Shown: in pieces, positions 1-8,300 of the stretch | Layout of the letters: each line of letters starts with the position of its first letter | Numbering within the stretch: position 1 is the stretch's first letter | Program-made: the position numbers and the translations under genes | Assembly (NCBI RefSeq): GCF_002706745.1 | Contig: NZ_CP017702.1 | Coordinates: 186,001 to 250,000 of the forward strand | DNA: 64,000 nt | Direction of reading: 5' to 3' | DNA from: Companilactobacillus farciminis KCTC 3681 = DSM 20184 | GTDB taxonomy: Bacteria; Bacillota; Bacilli; Lactobacillales; Lactobacillaceae | The notes under the pieces: model-generated | Seen by the model: the letters and a program-made list of their open reading frames with translations, nothing else | Database searches by the model: none | What the model was told of the DNA's origin: nothing

Positions 1-583
1 TAGGACTAACCGTTACGTCAAAGGAGCCATCGTTATAACGGTCGGTAATTGAACGAATCGTTGTTCCATGGGAAACTAAAAGAATCTTGTCGCCATCTTT
101 GGCGATTTGGTCTAATTTTTCAAAACCTTTGTCAACACGATTCCAGTATTCTTCAGCGTTTTCGGCCTCGTGGAAGGGGTCGGCTTCTTTCATGAAGTCC
201 TTAGTAGCGTCCATGCCATATTTGGCAATGATTTCTGCAAAGGAACTAGCTCCGTGAGGTTGTCCGACCATGAACCAAGCTTCGGGTGAATTCATACCTT
301 CATAATATCCATAAAATTCTTCACGAAATTCCATCATTTTTTGAGGAGTGATTTTGTCGTGATTGATGTTTTCATCAACGATTAACTTACAAGTATCGAT
401 AGCACGTCTAGCATCGGATGAGAATGCGGCCGCAAAATCGACATCTTTTAGTGCGTGAGCAGCTTGTTTAGCTACTTCAATTCCCTCGGGTGCAAGTGGG
501 GTATCTGACCAACCTTGCATTTTGTTGTAACGATTAAACCAAGTACGTCCGTGACGAACTAAGTAAATTTGGTATTTTGCCAT
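1..583 (-). CDS. Histidine phosphatase family protein, phosphoglycerate mutase-like (3' end beyond window)
   Basis: The gene reads leftward from an ATG at 583-581 preceded by a CAGGAGGA ribosome binding site and stays open to the window edge, so the C-terminus is missing. The protein begins MAKYQIYLVRHGRTWFNRYN. RHG near residue 10 is the phospho-accepting histidine motif of the histidine phosphatase superfamily, and a second catalytic-type histidine lies in LLVSHGTT. Family members dephosphorylate sugar phosphates or other small phosphomonoesters in the cytoplasm; the substrate cannot be read from sequence. It is clearly paralogous to the next gene (627-1286): both share the RHGRTW start, the QGWSDTPL block and the EFRE-FYGY block. 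Tandem duplication is inferred. Confidence 0.9.
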   Translation of the reverse strand, partial: MAKYQIYLVRHGRTWFNRYNKMQGWSDTPLAPEGIEVAKQAAHALKDVDFAAAFSSDARRAIDTCKLIVDENINHDKITPQKMMEFREEFYGYYEGMNSPEAWFMVGQPHGASSFAEIIAKYGMDATKDFMKEADPFHEAENAEEYWNRVDKGFEKLDQIAKDGDKILLVSHGTTIRSITDRYNDGSFDVTVSP

Positions 584-626
584 TAAAAAGTATCCTCCTG
601 GTAATGTGTAACTTAATCTTACTACA

Positions 627-1286
627 TTATTTGATTAGAGACTGGTTGTACTTAGTGATTTTGTTAGTATCTGTGGCTGGATCACGTTCTAGTAAAGTTA
701 AACTGGCGTTAGCGGGGATGTCATTTAGGACGATATCTTTAGTTTTATAGCGAATAGCAAAACCTAAAATAGTAATACTGTGAGTAACTAAAAGGATTTT
801 GTCGCCGTCTTTAGCAATTTGGTCAACTTTCTTGAAACCACGTTCAATTCGGCTCCAATATTCTTGTGAATTTTCGGCATCGTGAAGTGGATCAGCTTCT
901 TTAACGAAGTCCATTGTGGCATCGAAGCCATACTTATTAACGATATCCGCAAATCCTCTAGCGTGATGAGGCTTACCAATGGCAAACCAGGATTCATCAA
1001 TGCTGCGACCCTCGAAATAGCCATAGAACTGTTCTCTGAATTCGGATAATTCTTGTGGTACCAAATGATTTTTATTTCTTCTAGTAATGATGCGAGTAGT
1101 ATCGACCGCACGTTTCATATCGGACGTCAAAGCTGCCGCAAAGTCGACATTTTTGAGCGATTCGGCAGCCTTTTGAGCAACTGCGACCCCATCAGTCGTC
1201 AAAGGTGTGTCAGACCAACCTTGCATTTTTTCATATTCGTTGTACCAAGTTCTACCGTGTCTTACTAAATAAATTTGATATGCCAT
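627..1286 (-). CDS. Histidine phosphatase family protein (tandem paralogue)
   Basis: A 219-residue protein starting MAYQIYLVRHGRTWYNEYEK, with an AGGAGG ribosome binding site just upstream of the ATG. It has the RHG phospho-histidine motif near residue 9, an acidic EFREQFYGYFEG segment mid-protein and a second histidine in LLVTHSITIL, as expected of a phosphoglycerate mutase-like phosphatase. It lies 43 bp upstream of the first paralogue on the same strand, so the two are probably co-transcribed. The divergence between copies is large enough that separate substrates are possible. The specific reaction is unknown. Confidence 0.9.
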   Translation of the reverse strand: MAYQIYLVRHGRTWYNEYEKMQGWSDTPLTTDGVAVAQKAAESLKNVDFAAALTSDMKRAVDTTRIITRRNKNHLVPQELSEFREQFYGYFEGRSIDESWFAIGKPHHARGFADIVNKYGFDATMDFVKEADPLHDAENSQEYWSRIERGFKKVDQIAKDGDKILLVTHSITILGFAIRYKTKDIVLNDIPANASLTLLERDPATDTNKITKYNQSLIK

Positions 1287-1396
1287 TAAATACGCCTCCT
1301 AGCACAACAAGTTTACTATAAAAGAGACTTATCTTTAGTGATTTTGCTTAGAGTTGTGTAAAGTAAACTTGTCGAAAGAATTTGGAGGTAATTAAT

Positions 1397-2017
1397 ATGA
1401 AAATAGCAGTTATTGGAGCTAATGGTAAAGAAGGTTCTTTGATCGTCGAGGAAGCTTTGAACCGTGGAATAGACGTAACCTCAATTGTGCGTGATGAAAA
1501 GAAGGCTAAGACGGATAAGTTTTTAGTACGCGACGTTTATAGTTTAAAAAAAGATGACGTCAAAGACTTTGATGTATTGGTAGATGCTTTAGGATTTTTC
1601 GGGCCTAACGTGGATCAATACGTTCCTGCAACTAAACATTTGATTGACATCTTGGAAGGTACAAACACTAGATTATTAGTTGTTGGTGGAGCTGGTTCTT
1701 TGTATGTCGATAAAGAGCATACGAAGCAACTTTATCAAGCAGCCGATTTCCCAGAAAGTGTCAAACCTTTGAGTGAAGAAATGGGTAAATCACTAGACGT
1801 CTTGCGTGAAAGTGATATTAATTGGACCTTCATTAGCCCAGCCGCTAGTTTCGATGCTAAAGGACCAAAGACCGACGAATATGTTTTGGCTGGCGAAGAA
1901 TTGACCTTTGATAAAAATGGCAATAGTGAGATTAGTTACGCTGATTTTGCCTTGGCTATGGTTGACGAAATCGTTAATGCTAAACATCAAAAAGAACGTA
2001 TTAGCGTTAGATGGTAG
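1397..2017 (+). CDS. NAD(P)-binding Rossmann protein, atypical SDR/NmrA type
   Basis: The start chosen is ATG at 1397, eight bases after a GGAGGT site; an in-frame TTG at 1382 overlaps that site and is less likely. The 206-residue product begins MKIAVIGANGKEGS, the glycine-rich dinucleotide loop of atypical short-chain dehydrogenases. The rest (VLVDALGFFGP, RLLVVGGAGSLYVD, WTFISPAASF) matches the usual NAD(P)H-binding oxidoreductase layout. The flavodoxin gene follows only 4 bp later, so a redox operon is likely. The substrate is unknown; a flavin- or quinone-linked role is inference from the neighbour. Confidence 0.85.
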   Translation: MKIAVIGANGKEGSLIVEEALNRGIDVTSIVRDEKKAKTDKFLVRDVYSLKKDDVKDFDVLVDALGFFGPNVDQYVPATKHLIDILEGTNTRLLVVGGAGSLYVDKEHTKQLYQAADFPESVKPLSEEMGKSLDVLRESDINWTFISPAASFDAKGPKTDEYVLAGEELTFDKNGNSEISYADFALAMVDEIVNAKHQKERISVRW

Positions 2018-2021
2018 GTAA

Positions 2022-2465
2022 ATGATGAAGATATTGATAACTTATACTAGTATGACTGGACGCAACGAGAAAATTGCTAAATATTTAGCTGATTATTTAG
2101 AAAAAAATGATGCGGACGTAGCTTTAGAACAAATAATCGATACCGATGCTTATGAACTTTCTGAATACGATGCTGTAATTGTTGACACATACACTTATAA
2201 TGACGGCGAAGTACCAGAAGAAGCTCAAGATTTTTATGAAGATTTGGCCGATGTTGACTTGGAAAGAACTAAGTTTACCGTGTTAGGATCAAGCTCCAAA
2301 GGACACATTCACTTTGGTCGTGCGGTAGATTATTTCACGATGCGACTGAATTCCAGTAACGGCGAACAAGTCGCTGACTCCGTGAAGATTGATCAAGATC
2401 CAGACGAAGACGATTTGAAACGTGTCCGGACTTTGGGTGATTATGTTATGAAGAGTTTGAAATAA
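2022..2465 (+). CDS. Flavodoxin
   Basis: A 147-residue acidic protein, MMKILITYTSMTGRNEKIAK. The T-S-M-T-G-R-N segment near residue 10 is the FMN phosphate-binding loop of flavodoxins, followed by the expected D-T-Y-T-Y-N-D-G-E and LGSSSKGHIHFG segments for the flavin-flanking loops. Flavodoxins carry one or two electrons on FMN between redox enzymes in the cytoplasm. Two adjacent ATGs (2022 and 2025) could both serve as start. It ends the two-gene operon begun by the NAD(P)-binding protein; a clear terminator follows at once. Confidence 0.92.
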   Translation: MMKILITYTSMTGRNEKIAKYLADYLEKNDADVALEQIIDTDAYELSEYDAVIVDTYTYNDGEVPEEAQDFYEDLADVDLERTKFTVLGSSSKGHIHFGRAVDYFTMRLNSSNGEQVADSVKIDQDPDEDDLKRVRTLGDYVMKSLK

Positions 2466-2472
2466 AAAAATG

Positions 2473-2522
2473 AAAAGCTCTAGTATTGGAATCTTTTGGG
2501 ATTCTGTACTAGAGCTTTTTGT
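2473..2522 (+). terminator. Rho-independent terminator after flavodoxin
   Basis: AAAAGCTCTAGTA pairs with TACTAGAGCTTTT around a 21-base loop that itself holds GGAATC/GATTC, followed by a run of T. It closes the 1397-2465 operon and separates it from the distal end of the CRISPR array. Confidence 0.85.
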
Positions 2523-2524
2523 TT

Positions 2525-2572
2525 GAGATGATTTACTTCTAAGGCAAGTAATTGAGATGACGTACTTGTAAG
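2525..2572 (-). repeat. Two probable decayed CRISPR repeat remnants
   Basis: Two short copies of a motif similar to one end of the CRISPR repeat (GAAAGACATACTTCTAAAAC on the plus strand) lie at 2525-2545 and 2553-2572, 28 bp apart. They read GAGATGATTTACTTCTAAGG and GAGATGACGTACTTGTAAGC. They lie beyond the last recognisable degenerate repeat, so they may be relics of older repeat units. The match is partial and could be chance. Confidence 0.3.
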
Positions 2573-2624
2573 CATACTAAAAATGATTTATTGATTTGAA
2601 TCTCTTAACAAGGATAAGTATAGC

Positions 2625-3255
2625 AAGTTCTTGAAAAATAGAAAGGCGTACTTCTAGAACTTAACTGTATCTTTGTCCTTACTGTAGCTAGATTATCAAG
2701 TAAAAAGGAAGACAAACTTCTAAAACACGGATTCACGCATGCCGGTGTAATTATTAGGTTCTTAAGTAAAAAGAAAGACATACTTCTAAAACGGATAAGT
2801 ATTTTCAAAGCAATTCAGGATAAGGTTCTTAAGTAAAAAGAAAGACATACTTCTAAAACTTAGAAGGAATTGAAGAAATGATTCCACTAGGTTCTTAAGT
2901 AAATAGAAAGGCATACTTCTAAAACGGATATCAAGAAGGAACTTGACCTTGACGAGGTTCTTAAGTAAATAGAAAGACATACTTCTAAAACTTAGCAATT
3001 GGTTTGGTTGATGATACACAAGGTTCTTAAGTAAATAGAAAGACATACTTCTAAAACCGCTATTACGCCAATTTGTATGGTATTCCAGGTTCTTAAGTAA
3101 ATAGAAAGACATACTTCTAAAACGCAACCGATGAGAAAGCCAAGCAATCAGTAGGTTCTTAAGTAAATAGAAAGACATACTTCTAAAACTAACTTTATGA
3201 ATTCGAAAAGGCTGCTCGCGGTTCTTAAGTAAATAGAAAGACATACTTCTAAAAC
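2625..3255 (-). CRISPR. Type II-A CRISPR array, 10 repeats and 9 spacers
   Basis: Read on the minus strand, the 36-bp repeat begins GTTTTAGAAGTATG and ends TTTACTTAAGAACC. Repeats begin (plus-strand left edge) at 2625, 2691, 2757, 2824, 2890, 2956, 3022, 3088, 3154 and 3220, with a 66-bp period. Spacers are 30 bp except 2793-2823, which is 31. The five units starting at 2956, 3022, 3088, 3154 and 3220 match the consensus. Units at 2757 and 2824 share one T-to-A change and the unit at 2890 has an A-to-G change. Units at 2691 (about six mismatches) and 2625 (also one base short) are degenerate, which marks this as the old trailer end. The leader-proximal end is therefore at 3255, beside csn2. 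Spacers could not be matched to targets here. Confidence 0.98.
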
Positions 3256-3275
3256 CGTTGTTTTCTAATCAACTT

Positions 3276-3980
3276 CTAATAATCAAACCTAACATGATCA
3301 TTATCGATTGAATAGACTTTAGCATTTAGTTTTTCCTCCTTAAAAATCATAGGGTAAGATTCTAAAGAAACTAGCTTTAAATCAACGGATTTTAGATAAG
3401 CATGTATCTCATTTAACTGATTAACGTTCAATAGGCGACCAATGTTGTTAAAAATAAGCATTTTTTTATTAGTGAAATCAGAATAAAAACTGATTACATC
3501 CATAATTTTATCACAGTAATTAGCCCAACTACTAAAATCTATTTTGATGTCCTTTGATTTTAGTAGTTTCTCGTAATTGGCATACATATCAAGGGTTAAG
3601 GGCAATGAATATCTAGTAATGGAGTCAAAAACGACGCTATTTAAATCGGCATTAACTTTTTCAATTTCGTTAAGCATTATTTGTGAATCCTCGATTATCT
3701 TTTTTAAAATAATTCTCATTTGACTACTTGCATTGAGATTGAATGAACTGAGATTACCAATAAAACTAATGTCTTTTAGATGTTCTTCAATAGGCTCATC
3801 GTCGTTAGTATAAAAATGAATAATTCGGTTGGTGTCGTCAGAAAAAGTTTCGCCATTTTTTAATTTGTTAATTCTAAAAATTAAATTGGAATATTCATCA
3901 ATATTTTGAAAATTAAGTAGCGTTATGCCATCGTTTATTTCAAAGGGCTTATAAGGAAATACTGTAATTGTATTAGTCAT
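3276..3980 (-). CDS. csn2: CRISPR-associated protein Csn2 (type II-A)
   Basis: A 234-residue protein, MTNTITVFPYKPFEINDGIT, in the fourth position of a cas9-cas1-cas2-csn2 operon, which is diagnostic of subtype II-A. Csn2 forms a tetrameric ring that binds DNA ends and works with Cas1-Cas2 and Cas9 in spacer acquisition. Its ATG overlaps the cas2 stop in an ATGA, so translation is coupled. The stop codon lies only 20 bp from the first CRISPR repeat, so most of the array leader must lie inside the 3' end of this gene. The length is close to the usual 220-230 residues. Confidence 0.93.
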   Translation of the reverse strand: MTNTITVFPYKPFEINDGITLLNFQNIDEYSNLIFRINKLKNGETFSDDTNRIIHFYTNDDEPIEEHLKDISFIGNLSSFNLNASSQMRIILKKIIEDSQIMLNEIEKVNADLNSVVFDSITRYSLPLTLDMYANYEKLLKSKDIKIDFSSWANYCDKIMDVISFYSDFTNKKMLIFNNIGRLLNVNQLNEIHAYLKSVDLKLVSLESYPMIFKEEKLNAKVYSIDNDHVRFDY

Positions 3981-4282
3981 ATTACCGTCAACCTCTCAAA
4001 AGTGTTTTCTTCTGAAGCATCTTTTTTACCAGTTAAAAATGAAATTGATGCAAATTGTTTTTCAGTAACGATTAAGGATTGAACCAATCCCTTTTGTGGG
4101 GCGTACATAGAAATCTTTTTATTCAATAAATTAGCGGATTGACGATCAATTAAAATACACGTGTAAATTGATTCTTGCATCATCGTAAAACCGTCATTTA
4201 AAAGTCGCTTTCTAAATTGTCGATAATTTCTCCTATCCATAGCAGTTAGGGTAGGTAAATCAAACATTATTATTAAGCGCAT
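3977..4282 (-). CDS. cas2: CRISPR-associated endonuclease Cas2
   Basis: The likely start is the ATG at 4282, giving MRLIIMFDLPTLTAMDRRNY (101 residues). An in-frame ATG at 4297 would add MRSRV but overlaps the cas1 stop and the AGGAG ribosome binding site. The MFDLP strand with its conserved aspartate and the RRNYRQFRKRLLNDGF segment are typical of type II Cas2. Cas2 is the structural dimer bridging two Cas1 dimers in the spacer integrase. It overlaps csn2 by 4 bp. Confidence 0.95.
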   Translation of the reverse strand: MRLIIMFDLPTLTAMDRRNYRQFRKRLLNDGFTMMQESIYTCILIDRQSANLLNKKISMYAPQKGLVQSLIVTEKQFASISFLTGKKDASEENTFERLTVI

Positions 4283-4286
4283 CACT

Positions 4287-5165
4287 CTACTCCTCATCTT
4301 TAAAACCTACTTTTTTGATTTCTACTTCTTGGTTTGAATCTAAATAAGAGATGCAATCACGAATATATTGAGATAAAGCGTTTTTTAAGATAAAAGTTTT
4401 AGAACCGTAAGAGATTTCTTGATTTAAAATATCAACTAGTTCTAATTTCATATATTCATCAAAATTGTAGTCTGATTTTTGAAAGACCTTATCATCAACA
4501 AAGGGACGGAAAGGTTCCATTAAATCACTGGATAAATTGAAACAATTTTTTAAACTGTGATGGTGAATTCCCAGTTGTGTCAGGTATCCTTGAGCAATAA
4601 TTTCTTGATTAGTAGCGGACAACAAAATGGTGTAGCCGTAATTAAGCATGGCGTTTATTTTGGTATCTTTCCCGCGTGAGAAATTTTCATTGAACAGCGC
4701 CAAAAAGTATTTTCTTGCTATCACTGCTTCACGATTTGAAGAGTCATTTTCTTGAATGAATCTATATTCGTTATCTAAAAAGGATGGTGATAAATCAGCT
4801 CTTACGAGTACGGAACGCTGATTTTGCAATTTATTTTTGACGACCCGGGTCCATAAATCTTGTTTCGTAGGTAAAGACCAGGAAACTTGATTTTCAATAT
4901 TTTGATTACGTTGGATGTTGTTATAGTAGCCGTTTAATTCAGCACAAGGATTGTGATCTTCGGCGCAAAAAATGACTTTGATGTTTTCGGTCACTAGCTT
5001 TGAAATCAAATATCCTGTAATGACTGATTGGGTAGTAGCTATGATAATACAATTAATCTGGTGAAAAGGGATTTGCTTTATGTCCATATTAGTTTGAATA
5101 AGCAGATGATTAGCTTTGTAAGATAATTTAGCCTTCTGTGTAATATAAATAGTTCGCCAACCCAT
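4287..5165 (-). CDS. cas1: CRISPR-associated integrase Cas1
   Basis: A 292-residue protein, MGWRTIYITQKAKLSYKANH, with an AGGAGAAG ribosome binding site. The C-terminal all-helical catalytic domain carries the expected metal-ligand pattern: a glutamate in SNREAVIARKYF, a histidine in the GIHHHSLKN segment and acidic residues in DLMEPFRPFVDD. Cas1 is the transposase-like integrase that inserts new spacers at the leader end. It is transcribed with cas9, with the tracrRNA gene lying antisense in the 157-bp gap between them. Confidence 0.96.
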   Translation of the reverse strand: MGWRTIYITQKAKLSYKANHLLIQTNMDIKQIPFHQINCIIIATTQSVITGYLISKLVTENIKVIFCAEDHNPCAELNGYYNNIQRNQNIENQVSWSLPTKQDLWTRVVKNKLQNQRSVLVRADLSPSFLDNEYRFIQENDSSNREAVIARKYFLALFNENFSRGKDTKINAMLNYGYTILLSATNQEIIAQGYLTQLGIHHHSLKNCFNLSSDLMEPFRPFVDDKVFQKSDYNFDEYMKLELVDILNQEISYGSKTFILKNALSQYIRDCISYLDSNQEVEIKKVGFKDEE

Positions 5166-5184
5166 AATTCTTCTCCTAAAAATA

Positions 5185-5213
5185 TTGATATAAAAATAGA
5201 AGTACGATAAACT
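5185..5213 (+). promoter_or_regulatory. tracrRNA promoter
   Basis: TTGATA at 5185-5190 and TAAACT at 5208-5213 are separated by exactly 17 bp. The predicted start point, about 5219-5221, falls on the first bases of the anti-repeat. This agreement between promoter position and RNA structure supports the call. Confidence 0.7.
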
Positions 5214-5219
5214 GTAATT

Positions 5220-5312
5220 GGTTCGTAAGTAAATAGAAAGACATACTTAGATTAAAATAAACAATAATGTTAAATGGTCGTAAGGCTGCTCCCGCGTGGG
5301 GGCTTTTTTTTT
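5220..5312 (+). ncRNA. tracrRNA of the type II-A system
   Basis: The plus strand from 5220 carries an anti-repeat (GGTTCGTAAGTAAATAGAAA, continuing GACATACTTAGATTAAAAT) complementary to almost the whole crRNA repeat. As in known type II-A duplexes there is a lower stem (crRNA GUUUUA with UAAAAU), an internal bulge, and a long upper stem (AGUAUGUC with GACAUACU). A small hairpin AACA-AUAA-UGUU follows in the nexus position, unusually AU-rich, and then the GC-rich terminal hairpin with a nine-T tail. The gene is opposite in strand to cas9 and cas1. Length is about 93 nt if the predicted promoter is right. Confidence 0.92.
5288..5312 (+). terminator. Terminator hairpin of tracrRNA
   Basis: GCTCCC-GCGT-GGGGGC forms a six-pair stem (one G-U) followed by TTTTTTTTT. 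On the minus strand the hairpin is not followed by a T run, so cas9-to-cas1 transcription is not expected to stop here. Confidence 0.85.
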
Positions 5313-5322
5313 GCCTTTTTTG

Positions 5323-8300
5323 TTATTCGATGTGAATTCTTGTTTCATATAAGCCAGTTACAGATTGATAAATAAAATCTGTATTATTGAGTGTTAAACC
5401 ATGAGTTTTTCTTCCAAAAGCCTTTTTTTCTATATTGTTAAAAATTAAATGTGCTGAAGTAGAATTGGCATGTAAAAGAGTGATCAATTCTTCTAGTGAA
5501 TTTACTTTTTCAGAGGTAGTAGCCTGATTGAAGTTCTCAATGTTGGCTATTAGGAATTCTCGCTCGCCTTTATAGAAAGGATAAAATTTTTTCATTTTTG
5601 TAATTAATTCTTGGAGTATTTCAACGAGAATATTTTTGTCGTAGAATGCTAGAATTTGATCCAAATCTTCATCAGGTATTTGAAGTAGTCGTAATAAAGC
5701 TGAGTGTTCGGGAGGCAAAATTAACTGTTGCCTGTTAGCAACTTCCCTATCTGAGTTTAATGACAACAGACCAACTTTTTTGCTATAAATTATTTGTCCT
5801 ATGGGAACATTATTTTTAATGATTTGAATAGATTTCTTATGTTTGACGTTTTCCTCCAGCCAATTTTGAAGTGTTTTTTTATCCTTCAAATCGTTAATTA
5901 ATCGAATTGGAATAGCAACAGGTTTAATTTTATTATTATCAATTTTGACAATTGTGATGGAAGATTTGTTGTCTCCACTAAAGCCACCATATATATTTGG
6001 ATCCATATCTTTCTTTTGAGCAATGAGTTTCTTATACTTGGGATTTTTAGGAGAATAGATTGTTTGATCATAAAATTGACCAGTTTTAATTTCAGTCTTT
6101 CTGGTAACGTTACATTGGTGGTAATTGAATATTTTTAAAATCTTATCTCGGAATCCGACATTCCAAATAATTTCGCCAGTATTTCTATCATATTGAGTTG
6201 TTCCATTCACTAATGGAGAAATAATAAAGCCGTTCTTTCTACTGTCAGGTAACTTTTTCTTTTTAGAATATAATTCTTTTACTTGACCGTAGAATTTATT
6301 ATATTCGCCATTCATTAGTAACATTTCATTGGTAGGGAATCTACGTAAGCGATATGTACCTAAGAAACTAGCCAAATAAGCATCTTGGGCATGATGAAAG
6401 TCGTTGACATTACGGTTTTTGACTAATTCAGGGTGTTTAAAATGATAGGTGTCGTCTTGACCACTTAGAGCTTTTCTGAAGGCGGTCGAGAGATTAGCCC
6501 TAGCTTGAATACAGGTAGTTCCTTGATTTTTATACATATTATCTAAAATATTGGCTACACCTTTTACCATTTGAGAAGTTTGGACTAATTGACGATGAAT
6601 AAAACCTAATTTATCTTTGTCTGTAATTACACGTCTAGTTAAATTTTTAAATTTCTTTAGCCCTATCATGTTGTTATTTAACATATAGGTCCAACGTTCT
6701 AAGTTTCTATCTATTACATTGGAATTTAATAATAAATCATCTGCTTTACGTTGATTTTCTTTAGCCAATACTAAAGCTTTGTTTTCCAAAGAATCATCAG
6801 GGATATAAGTTCTAGGTAAAATATGGTCAACTTGGTAATCAGATAGTTTGTTTATATTTAGACTTTCTTCTGAGTACAGTGATTTTCCATTTTGTAGGAA
6901 ATAAAGCATGATCCGTTCACTAGACAAATCGTTTTTATGTTTTTTAAGTTCTTCTTGAATTTTCTTGTTTGGAACTAAATATTCGCGCAATTGTGGTTTG
7001 AAATCGTTAGCTTTATTGAGAAGTTTGCTTTGTAATCTTTTAATCCTTTTTTCTCGTGAAGTAGTAATTTCGGATTTTTTTGTTTCGCGAGTAACTTCAA
7101 TAAAAATATGTTTAGGCGCATGTCCCATAAACTTAACTATTTCTTGAACTATCTTAATAGATTGCGTGATTCCACGCTTAAGAGCAGGGGAGACGTGAAT
7201 ATCATTAACTAAATCAGATATATTTTGATCTTCGTTTTTATTTAGATTGTGATTTTCTATATAATTCTTAAAGTCATATTTATCATTGGACATGATACTA
7301 ATGAAATTATTGTTTGTTGCCCACATTAAATCTAATATAGAGTAATTTGATAATTGTAATAATTGTGGAGTGTTAGTTTCAGTTGTGATGTCCATAAGGA
7401 TTTTCTTAGATAAACGTCCCCATCCTTTATAACGCATGTTAGATATTTTTTTGATCTGGTCAGGTGTGTAAGAGTACTTAGAAGAATGTAATTTTTCATT
7501 TAATATTTGTTTATCTTCGAAAATTGTTAACCATTCAATGAGTTCTTCAATTTGATCATAATTCTTGTTATCTTCCATAAAGGACGAGCCAAATATTTTT
7601 TTCATATCTAAATAGGTAGTTAAAGTGGAATTAAATTCATCTTTTTGTGACAAACCAATTAAAATAGGGTTCTTGTAATATCCTTGAGCAATTAACCATT
7701 TTGTTAATTTTTTTACGGTAACTTTTTTATACTTTTTAAATAGTTCGTTGTAAATACGTTGCTTGGTTTCTACAGTTAATCTAGATCCGATGGGATTTGT
7801 TTTTAGATTTTCTGTTATGCGAATATTGTTTAATTCGTTAAGAACTTCATATCGTTGGTATATCAAACTATTTTTAGGTAAGACAGGTTCACCTACTAAA
7901 TATGAATCTGTTACGGTCATACGGCGAATAAATTTATTTGAAGATTTTTCTCTATCTACTATTTCATCAAAGTTCCAAGGACGGGCATGACCATTAGACT
8001 TACGTTCCATCCAAGCAAAAGGATTTTTTTCAGCTGATTGTAAAGGCCCTACATAGTAAGGTATACGAAAACTTAGTATTGACAGTAGTTTTTCCTTATT
8101 TTCTTTTAGAAATGGATAGTATTGGCTTTGATTATCAATGATCTTTTCCATTTCAATTTTATTCAATTGATAAGGAACGACGCCATTTTCACTATTACGT
8201 GGTTTTACTAGATATGTTCCTTTGGATATCTTTTCTTCAGCTTCTTTGGCCAAATTAGTTGGGAGAGCAACTTTCAAAAATTTTTTTAAACTGGTATATA

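Noticed and set aside
2605-2808. A 67-codon minus-strand frame at the array trailer
   Set aside because: It covers degenerate repeats and spacers; no ribosome binding site.
2786-3244. A 152-codon minus-strand frame with a repeated FRSMSFYLLKN peptide
   Set aside because: It is the CRISPR array read through; the peptide repeats only because the 66-bp period is a multiple of three.
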